Of a stretch of 7,631 nucleotides of DNA, positions 1 through 5,004 are shown piece after piece. The notes under the pieces were generated by a model that did not search any database, had not been told where the DNA came from, and saw only the letters and a program-made list of their open reading frames with translations. Made by a program: the position numbers and the translations under genes. The stretch is from CAZQVN01 sp964596775 (lineage in GTDB: Bacteria; Eisenbacteria; RBG-16-71-46; JABDJR01; JAWXBZ01). The first letter of the stretch is position 1, and each line of letters opens with the position of its first letter. The stretch is taken from NCBI GenBank assembly GCA_964596775.1, contig CAZQVN010000102.1:1-7631 (forward strand). The letters run 5' to 3'.

Positions 1-385
1 GGCGGTCCGCGACCTTCGACGGGATGCCGTAGAACTGCGCGAACATCCAGAGGTTCTCGCGCACGGTCAGCAGGCCGTAGCCGGACGACTCGCCGCCCGA
101 CACCATGTTGATCCGGGTGCGCACGTCATGCGTCTGGTCCGACACGTCGAACCCGGCCACCCGGGCCCGGCCGGTCGTGGGCGCCAGCAGCGTGGTCAGG
201 ATCTTGATGAGCGTCGTCTTGCCGGCGCCGTTCGGCCCGAGCAGGCCGAACAGTTCCCCCTTCGGCACCGACAGCGTGACCCCGGACAGCGCGGTGAGCG
301 ACTTCGGCCCGGACTTGCCCCCTCCGCGAAGCGTGTAGACGCGGCCGAGCGCGTCCGTTTCGATGGCGAGGTCCGTGTTCGTCAT
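1..385 (-). CDS. ABC-2-type transporter ATP-binding protein (N-terminal part)
   Basis: This is the nucleotide-binding subunit of an ABC transporter; it would hydrolyse ATP at the inner face of the cytoplasmic membrane to drive a partner permease, which is not in the window. About 128 residues are visible from ATG at 385. A complete Walker A, GPNGAGKTT, lies at about residues 50-58 after the usual strand GELFGLL. The stretch TTGRARVAGFDV and the helix LTVRENLWMFAQFYGI are typical of the DrrA/CcmA-like ABC-2 group used for drug, polysaccharide or lipid export. The Q-loop is atypical: where most members have a V-P-Q sequence, this one reads MVSGGESSGYG, a Gly-Gly variant that I recall in some ABC-2 ATPases. 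Walker B, the signature motif and the H-loop lie beyond the left edge. The gene is divergent from lpoB, so there is no sign of a shared operon. The substrate cannot be inferred. The ATG has no purine-rich ribosome binding site upstream. Confidence 0.93.
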   Translation of the reverse strand, partial: MTNTDLAIETDALGRVYTLRGGGKSGPKSLTALSGVTLSVPKGELFGLLGPNGAGKTTLIKILTTLLAPTTGRARVAGFDVSDQTHDVRTRINMVSGGESSGYGLLTVRENLWMFAQFYGIPSKVADR

Positions 386-396
386 GGCGGAGGGGG

Positions 397-402
397 AGTA
401 TA
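397..402 (-). promoter_or_regulatory. Candidate -10 box for the ABC ATPase gene
   Basis: On the minus strand this reads TATACT, close to the sigma-70 -10 consensus and conspicuous within a GC-rich region. No good -35 box lies 17 bases upstream (TCGCTT there). Transcription from this site would begin about 5 bases before the ATG at 385, giving an almost leaderless mRNA, which agrees with the lack of a Shine-Dalgarno sequence. Confidence 0.35.
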
Positions 403-424
403 GGGGCTGGCCCGCCGCGAAGCG

Positions 425-438
425 ACCGTTTTGACGGT
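425..438. promoter_or_regulatory. Small inverted repeat and -35-like box in the divergent intergenic region
   Basis: ACCGT, four bases, then ACGGT form a short inverted repeat midway between the two divergent genes. It overlaps TTGACG (431-436), a good -35-like hexamer for lpoB. The only AT-rich -10 candidate downstream is GATATAGA (457-464), which leaves a spacer of about 20-22 bases, longer than usual. The position suits an operator or promoter for either gene, but arms this short can arise by chance. Confidence 0.25.
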
Positions 439-506
439 GGCCGCGCGTCACGCCCTGATATAGACTGTCCCGTGGCGGTCCCACGCCGTTGTCACCGGGA
501 TGAAGT

Positions 507-513
507 GAGGAGG
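507..513 (+). promoter_or_regulatory. Ribosome binding site that fixes the lpoB start
   Basis: GAGGAGG lies 6 bases before the ATG at 520. It directly abuts the ATG at 514, too close for initiation there, and lies well downstream of the in-frame GTG at 472. It therefore selects 520, which also gives a standard lipoprotein signal peptide starting MKIAR. Confidence 0.8.
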
Positions 514-519
514 ATGACC

Positions 520-1131
520 ATGAAGATCGCACGTTGCATGACGATTCTCTGCCTGGCGGGTGTGCTGTCCGCCACCCTGCCCGGTTGCGCCAAGCGCACC
601 GTCCAGCGCGTGGACGCCGGGTCCACCATCGACCTGTCCGGCCGCTGGAACGACACCGATTCGCGCACGACCGCCGACGCCATGATCGGCAGCTGCCTCG
701 GCGGCGTCTGGCTGGAGCAGTTTTCCTCGAAGTCCGGCAAACAGCCCACGGTCATCGCCGGATCGATCCGCAACAAGTCGCTGGAGCACATCGCGGTCGG
801 CGCGTTCCTCAAGGACATCGAGCGGGCGATGATCCAGTCGGGCCGCATCCAGGTCGTGGCCTCCTCCGAGGAGCGCGACGACATCCGCGACGAAAAGCGC
901 GACCAGCGCGCGAACGCCAGCCCCGAAACGATCAAGAGGATGGGGCAGGAGATGGGCGCCGACTTCATGCTCATCGGCGAGATCAACCAGATCAACGACC
1001 GCGAGGGAAAGGACGAGGTCCGCTACTACCAGGTCGACCTGACGCTCGTGAACATCGAGACGAACGTCAAGACGTGGACGGACCAGAACAAGATCAAGAA
1101 GTTCATCTCGTCGAGCCGTTACAAGCCGTGA
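520..1131 (+). CDS. lpoB: LpoB-family lipoprotein (penicillin-binding protein activator family)
   Basis: A 203-residue lipoprotein of the LpoB family; in Escherichia coli LpoB sits in the outer membrane and activates the peptidoglycan synthase PBP1B. The signal peptide is residues 1-22, with lipobox L-P-G-C and lipidated Cys23; Ala at +2 fits outer-membrane sorting. The folded domain starts at IDLSGRWNDTDS (residues 37-48). It continues through IRNKSLEHIAVGAFLKDIER, the RDDIRDEKRDQRAN helix and SPETIKRMGQEMGADFMLIG, and ends with YYQVDLTLVNIETNVKTW and KIKKFI, all characteristic of the family. Length is close to the roughly 213 residues of E. coli LpoB, but the long disordered linker of that protein is absent: only about 14 residues separate Cys23 from the domain. 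Many bacteria outside the Enterobacteriaceae carry such short versions, and PBP activation has not been shown for most of them. A strong stem-loop follows the stop codon, and a COG3014 gene lies beyond gap 1. Confidence 0.93.
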   Translation: MKIARCMTILCLAGVLSATLPGCAKRTVQRVDAGSTIDLSGRWNDTDSRTTADAMIGSCLGGVWLEQFSSKSGKQPTVIAGSIRNKSLEHIAVGAFLKDIERAMIQSGRIQVVASSEERDDIRDEKRDQRANASPETIKRMGQEMGADFMLIGEINQINDREGKDEVRYYQVDLTLVNIETNVKTWTDQNKIKKFISSSRYKP

Positions 1132-1135
1132 AGAC

Positions 1136-1163
1136 CGGCGGTCCGATTCCGGCCGGACCGCCG
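1136..1163 (+). terminator. Stem-loop just after lpoB
   Basis: CGGCGGTCCG (1136-1145) pairs perfectly with CGGACCGCCG (1154-1163) around an 8-base loop, starting 5 bases after the lpoB stop. The stem is very stable, but no T tract follows before the gap at 1176. It may be an intrinsic terminator with a missing tail, a 3' mRNA-stabilising hairpin, or an attenuator before the next gene. Confidence 0.4.
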
Positions 1164-1175
1164 CCGCGCCGCCCG

Positions 1176-1275
1176 NNNNNNNNNNNNNNNNNNNNNNNNN
1201 NNNNNNNNNNNNNNNNNNNNNNNNNNNNNNNNNNNNNNNNNNNNNNNNNNNNNNNNNNNNNNNNNNNNNNNNNNN
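1176..1275. other. Assembly gap 1 (100 N)
   Basis: Exactly 100 N, a standard scaffold placeholder. It hides the start of the next gene, which is already in mid-domain at 1277. The true gap probably holds the signal peptide and N-terminus, at least some tens of codons. The left flank is nearly pure GC (ccgccgcgccgcccg), a likely cause of the break. Confidence 0.97.
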
Positions 1276-2409
1276 GGAGAGCAACGAGGCGTTCGAGGTG
1301 GCGGAGTTCGTCGTCGAGGACCTGTTCACCCGGAGCCTGAGCCGCGACGCGCTGTCGCTGCTCACATCCGACCTGACGCTGCCGTACCGGGGCGCGGAGT
1401 ACGAGCTGGACCTCATCCCCTATTACCGGGCGCTGAACTACCTGGCGTTGAACCTTCCCGGAGAGGCGCTCGTCGAGGCGCGCAAGGCGAACTACCGCCT
1501 GTCGCAGCGGGAGGGATCCGTGGATCCGGACCGGGCCGGCGTCCCGGCGTTCATGAATTATTTCACCGGCCTCCTCTACGAATCGGAGGGGGAGGCGAAC
1601 GACGCGGTCGTGTCGTTCCGCGAGGCGCTCAGGCTCTGCACGGCGGCGGGGATCGTGCCGCCGCCGCGACTTGTCGAGGACTACTACGCCTCGGCGCATC
1701 ACCTGGGCCTCTCCGGCGAACTCGACTCGCTCGTGGCCGCCGACCCGGGGCTTCCGGAGCGGGCGCGGGAGCACGACGCCGACAATCTCGTGATCTTCGT
1801 CGAGTCCGGTTTCGTGCCGCACCGCGAGGCCGTGGACATCATCCTGCCGGTGTTCGACACGAAATCGAAGGACTCCCACGCATCCGCGGGTCTCTACGTG
1901 GATCGCTACGGGCACGACATCTATGCCTACCGGTACGAACCGGCCGACGTGGATCACGTGCTGCGCTTCGCGTTTCCGAAGCTCGTGGACCGACCTTCGC
2001 CGGTCGCCTCCGTCCGGGTGATCCTCCCCGACGGCACGGCCGTGGCGGGGTCACGGGCGGTCGATATCGCGGCGGCCGCCCGCGCGGAGTTCCAGGATCG
2101 CCTTCCCGGGATCCTCCTCAAGACGGTGGCCCGGGCGCTGGCCAAGGAAACCGTCCGCAAGAAGGCAAAGAAAGGGGACGAGGCGCTCGGGATCCTCATG
2201 AACATCGTGAACGTGGCCACCGAACAGGCCGATACACGGGGAGGGCTGCTGCTCCCGGCCCGGATCGATGTCCTGAAAACGCGCGTGCCGGAAGAGGGAG
2301 GGCGGGTGACCGTCCGCTGTCTGGACGCCCGCGGCGTAATCGTCGAGGAGAGTTACGTCGATGTTCCGCCGGGGCGCGGAACGCGGTTCGTGAGCGTGCG
2401 GAGTTTTCG
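1276..2409 (+). CDS. COG3014-type TPR-like protein, partial at both ends
   Basis: About 377 codons are readable from 1277 with no stop before gap 2. Start and end are missing, so the in-frame GTG at 1298 is not the real start. The N-terminal half is helical and TPR-like: YYRALNYLALNLPGEALVEARKANYRL, then FMNYFTGLLYESEGEANDAVVSFREALRLC. A linker VVEDYYAS-like region leads to a beta-rich part beginning NLVIFVESGFVPHREA. A segment SVRVILPDGTAV and a Lys-rich helix TVARALAKETVRKKAKKGDE follow, and the end reads PEEGGRVTVRCLDARGVIVEE. This order matches the uncharacterised COG3014 family, which is often encoded beside LpoB-like lipoproteins; that assignment is from memory of the family. Family members usually carry a lipoprotein signal, which here would lie in gap 1. 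A role with LpoB in envelope assembly is inferred only from the neighbourhood. Confidence 0.75.
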
Positions 2410-2509
2410 NNNNNNNNNNNNNNNNNNNNNNNNNNNNNNNNNNNNNNNNNNNNNNNNNNNNNNNNNNNNNNNNNNNNNNNNNNNNNNNNNNNNNNNNNNN
2501 NNNNNNNNN
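2410..2509. other. Assembly gap 2 (100 N)
   Basis: Exactly 100 N. It hides the last residues of the COG3014-type gene and the first codons of glpK (about three by alignment with E. coli numbering), as well as any promoter, terminator or extra gene between them. A frame that stays open through the N run is accidental, not a fusion. Confidence 0.97.
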
Positions 2510-3887
2510 GACCTCATTCTCGTCATCGACCAGGGTACCACCGGCACCACCACGATGCTGTTCGACTCCGCCGGCGTTCCCCGCGGCCGTGCCTACCGCG
2601 AGATCACCCAGTCCTACCCGGCGCCCGGTCACGTCGAGCACGACCCGCTGGAGATCTTCGACAGCGTGCGGTCCACCATCGCCGAGCTCCTGGAATCCAC
2701 CGGCGTCGATCGCGCGGACATCCGCGCCGTCGGCATCACGAACCAGCGGGAAACCACGATTCTCTGGGAGCGCGCCACCGGCCGCCCGGTGCATCCGGCC
2801 ATCGTCTGGCAGGACCGCCGCACCACCGACCTGTGCCGCGCGTACGCCGCGCGGGGACTCGACACGGAGGTGGAGGCGCGCACCGGCCTCAAGCTCGACC
2901 CCTACTTCTCCGGCACGAAAGTCCGCTGGCTGCTCGACCAGGTTCCGGGCCTCGAAGCGAAAGCCCGCTCCGGCGAGATCGCGTTCGGCACCGTCGACAG
3001 CTGGCTGCTCTGGAACCTCACCGGCGGCGCCGTGCACGCCACCGACTTCACGAACGCGTCGCGGACGCTTCTCTACAACATCCACGACCGCGCCTGGGAC
3101 GACACGCTGCTTGCGGCGTTCGACATCCCGCGGGAGATCCTCCCGGCCGTCCACCCGCCGTCACATCACCATGGTGATGTGACCACGATCGAGGCGCTCA
3201 AGGGGGTTCCGGTCGCGAGCCTGATCGGCGATCAGCAGTCGGCGCTGGCCGGCCAGGCCTGCTTTGCCCCGGGCGAGGCAAAGAACACGTACGGCACCGG
3301 CCTCTTCGTCGTGATGAATCTCGGCGGCGTGCCCCGCACGTCCGCCAGCGGCCTGCTGACCACGCTCGCCGTCGGCGAAAACCTCGAGCCGGTCTACGCG
3401 TTCGAGGGGAGCGTGTTCATCGCCGGCGCGGCCGTGCAGTGGCTGCGCGACGAGCTGAAGATCATCGCGAGCGCGGCGGAAACGGAGGCGCTGGCCGAAA
3501 GCCTCGCCGACAACGCCGGCGTCTATCTCGTCCCGGCGTTCGCCGGCCTCGGCACGCCGCACTGGGAGCCGCGGGCGCGCGCGTCGATCACCGGCCTCAC
3601 GCGGGGCGCCGGCCGCGCGCACTTCGCCCGGGCCGCGCTCGAGAGCATGGCCTACCAGACGCTCGACGTGATCGAGGCGATGAAGGCGGACTCCGGCCTC
3701 GATCTTCCCGCGCTCAAGGTGGACGGGGGAGCGGTCGCCAACGACTTCCTGATGCAGTTCCAGGCAGACATCCTGAACGCCGCGGTCGTCCGGCCGGCGA
3801 TCCACGAGACCACGGCCCTCGGCGCCGCGTACCTGGCCGGCCTGGCCACCGGCGTCTGGCCCGACACCGCGGCGATCCGGGCGCTGG
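2510..3887 (+). CDS. glpK: Glycerol kinase (both ends in gaps)
   Basis: GlpK transfers phosphate from ATP to glycerol, giving sn-glycerol-3-phosphate in the cytoplasm. The 459 visible residues cover nearly the whole FGGY kinase; by E. coli numbering about 3 residues are lost at the N-terminus and about 40 at the C-terminus. The glycerol-contacting residues known in the E. coli enzyme are all present: Asp7 (in DQGTT), Arg80-Glu81 (in NQRETT), Tyr132 (in DPYFSGTK) and Asp241-Gln242 (in GDQQSAL, with the catalytic Asp). VWQDRR (99-104), TDFTNASRTLLYNIH (from 178), YGTGLFVVMNLG (from 261) and GGAVANDFLMQFQADIL (from 406) are family signatures. The loop that binds the inhibitor fructose-1,6-bisphosphate in E. 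coli (GGKGGTR) is replaced by the one-residue-shorter TIEALKG and lacks its Arg, so inhibition by that route is unlikely. A 24-bp palindrome encodes Ser-His-His-His-Gly-Asp just before this loop. GlpD follows after gap 3, as in many glp operons. Confidence 0.97.
3160..3183. repeat. Perfect 24-bp palindrome inside glpK
   Basis: The half-site GTCACATCACCA (3160-3171) is followed immediately by its exact reverse complement TGGTGATGTGAC (3172-3183), with no spacer and no mismatch. Pairing stops at 3159/3184. In the glpK frame it encodes the end of a Pro codon, then Ser-His-His-His-Gly-Asp-Val and the start of Thr. It may be a fold-back in the mRNA, a protein-binding site or an accidental or mutational palindrome. 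Confidence 0.95.
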
Positions 3888-3987
3888 NNNNNNNNNNNNN
3901 NNNNNNNNNNNNNNNNNNNNNNNNNNNNNNNNNNNNNNNNNNNNNNNNNNNNNNNNNNNNNNNNNNNNNNNNNNNNNNNNNNNNNNN
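3888..3987. other. Assembly gap 3 (100 N)
   Basis: Exactly 100 N. About 40 codons of glpK and about 250 codons of glpD are missing here, roughly 0.9 kb, so the printed length cannot be real if the two contigs are truly adjacent. The glpK-glpD order is biologically sensible and supports the join. Confidence 0.97.
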
Positions 3988-4788
3988 CAGGACCGCATCC
4001 TGTTCGCGATCCCCTGGGGCGGTCACACGCTGCTCGGAACCACCGACACCCCATGGACCGGAAACCCGGGCGCGGTGATCGCGGACCACGAGGACGTGGC
4101 GTATCTCCTCTCCTTCGCGAACCGCTATTTCCCGGGGGCGGCCCTCGCGCCGCACGACGTCGTTTCCGCCTGGGCCGGCGTCCGGCCGCTTCTCGCCAAC
4201 GCGGAAGGGCACCCGTCGGCGGCCAGCCGCGAACATCGCCTTGTGACCCACGAGCCGGGTTTCGTCTCGCTGTTCGGCGGAAAGCTGACGACGTACCGGA
4301 CGATGGCCCGCGAGGCGCTGGACCGGCTCGTCGGAAAGGGGCGCTGCGTCACCGGCAGTCGTCCGCTTCCGGGCGGGCGCGGTTTTCCGCAGGGTGACGA
4401 CGCCCGGCGCGCGTTCGAAGCCGATCTCGCGGACCGGTTTCGGCTGGATGCCGACGTGGCCGGTCACCTGGCGTCCACGTACGGGAGCCGCGCCGCCCTC
4501 GTGGCCGATCTGGCGGCCCGGACCGATGGCGGCCGGGAAAGGGTGGTCGCGGACCTGCCGGTCCTGGTCGGGGAACTGGCGTTCTCCGTGGAACGGGAGG
4601 GAACCGTGCATCCGGAGGATTTTCTGCGCCGCCGGACGGACCTCCTTTATAAGGTCACGAATCCGGGGGAAGCCGCCTCCAGAGTGGTCGAGCGGATGAA
4701 AGGGGTCGCCGCCGGCCCCGCCGAGATCCGGGGCTGGGAAAAGGACCTTGAATTACGGTCTGGCCCCGGGGCTCAACTTTGGTTATAA
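3988..4788 (+). CDS. glpD: Glycerol-3-phosphate dehydrogenase, C-terminal half
   Basis: GlpD is the FAD-dependent, membrane-associated dehydrogenase that oxidises sn-glycerol-3-phosphate to dihydroxyacetone phosphate and passes electrons to quinone. The 266 visible residues start in the substrate/cap region (ILFAIPWGGHTLLGTTDTPW). They contain the substrate-binding Arg66 in AGVRPLL (E. coli Arg317), SREHRLV, and FGGKLTTYR with Lys99 (E. coli Lys354). After the PLPGG linker comes the alpha-helical C-terminal domain, with HLASTYGSRAALV, FSVEREGTVHPEDFLRRRTDL and NPGEAASRVVERM. The FAD-binding GxGxxG region and about 250 residues are lost in gap 3. The last 12 residues (ELRSGPGAQLWL) are unlike the usual acidic or polar GlpD tail and are encoded by repeat-like DNA from about 4750. 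The gene presumably shares a transcript with glpK. GlpA of the anaerobic three-subunit enzyme is a related alternative, but no GlpB or GlpC follows. Confidence 0.93.
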   Translation, partial: QDRILFAIPWGGHTLLGTTDTPWTGNPGAVIADHEDVAYLLSFANRYFPGAALAPHDVVSAWAGVRPLLANAEGHPSAASREHRLVTHEPGFVSLFGGKLTTYRTMAREALDRLVGKGRCVTGSRPLPGGRGFPQGDDARRAFEADLADRFRLDADVAGHLASTYGSRAALVADLAARTDGGRERVVADLPVLVGELAFSVEREGTVHPEDFLRRRTDLLYKVTNPGEAASRVVERMKGVAAGPAEIRGWEKDLELRSGPGAQLWL

Positions 4789-4823
4789 ATAACACCTGTT
4801 TCAGAGTACCTTATTGGGGGCCA
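4750..4823. repeat. Repeat-like element at the glpD 3' end, ends in inverted orientation
   Basis: The segment opens with GAATTACGGTCTGGCCCCGG and closes near TCAGAGTACCTTATTGGGGG. TGGCCCC (4761-4767) is matched by its reverse complement GGGGCCA (4817-4823). Inside lie a perfect palindrome GCCCCGGGGC (4763-4772) and GTTAT-AA-ATAAC (4782-4793) around the glpD stop codon. GGTCTGGCCCC and TCAGAGTAC strings resemble short dispersed palindromic repeats (REP-like) that I recall from many genomes; I cannot test copy number here. It is AT-richer than its surroundings in 4774-4815. Confidence 0.45.
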
Positions 4824-4828
4824 AGGGC

Positions 4829-4847
4829 TTGACTCACGAATTGTCAA
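4829..4847. promoter_or_regulatory. Inverted repeat TTGAC-N9-GTCAA
   Basis: TTGAC (4829-4833) and GTCAA (4843-4847) form a symmetric site in the region upstream of the Ig-repeat lipoprotein. Each arm also resembles part of a -35 hexamer, but no -10 box sits at the right distance. It could be an operator. The rest of the 216-base intergenic region has no clear promoter. Confidence 0.25.
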
Positions 4848-4879
4848 ACCTTCCGACACGACCATGCCGGTCTTTCATC

Positions 4880-4904
4880 GCCCGTCCGGAGTCTCCGGCC
4901 GGGC
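4880..4904 (+). other. Hairpin upstream of the Ig-repeat lipoprotein gene
   Basis: GCCCG, one unpaired base, CCGGA, a 3-base loop GTC, TCCGG, one unpaired base and CGGGC form a 10-bp stem with a single T/C mismatch. No T run follows, so it is a poor intrinsic terminator. It lies between the glpD stop and the next gene and could be a weak terminator or a structured 5' leader. A second small hairpin (CGGGT-N7-ACCCG, 4961-4977) lies closer to the start codon. Confidence 0.4.
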
Positions 4905-4990
4905 TTCCGTGGCCGCTGCCCAGCACACTATCGGGGTCCATCCGGGACGTCTTCCGGAGACGGGTTCTAACGACCCGATCCCTCCACACC

Positions 4991-4997
4991 AAGGAGA
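4991..4997 (+). promoter_or_regulatory. Ribosome binding site of the Ig-repeat lipoprotein
   Basis: AAGGAGA lies 7 bases before the ATG at 5005, which begins a typical lipoprotein signal peptide (MKKIF). This supports 5005 as the start. Confidence 0.8.
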
Positions 4998-5004
4998 CCA
5001 AGAG

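Noticed and set aside
472..519. Upstream GTG start for lpoB
   Set aside because: The extension is Arg-rich and would bury the signal peptide; the strong ribosome site at 507-513 points to the ATG at 520.
1513..1527. GGATCC-GT-GGATCC near-palindrome in the COG3014 gene
   Set aside because: Two copies of a 6-base palindrome two bases apart in a coding region; short enough to arise by chance and codes for ordinary residues.
1298..4078. Single 926-residue protein joining COG3014, GlpK and more
   Set aside because: It stays open only because N runs are read as unknown residues. Each part matches a separate family, and the frame after gap 3 is not the GlpD frame.
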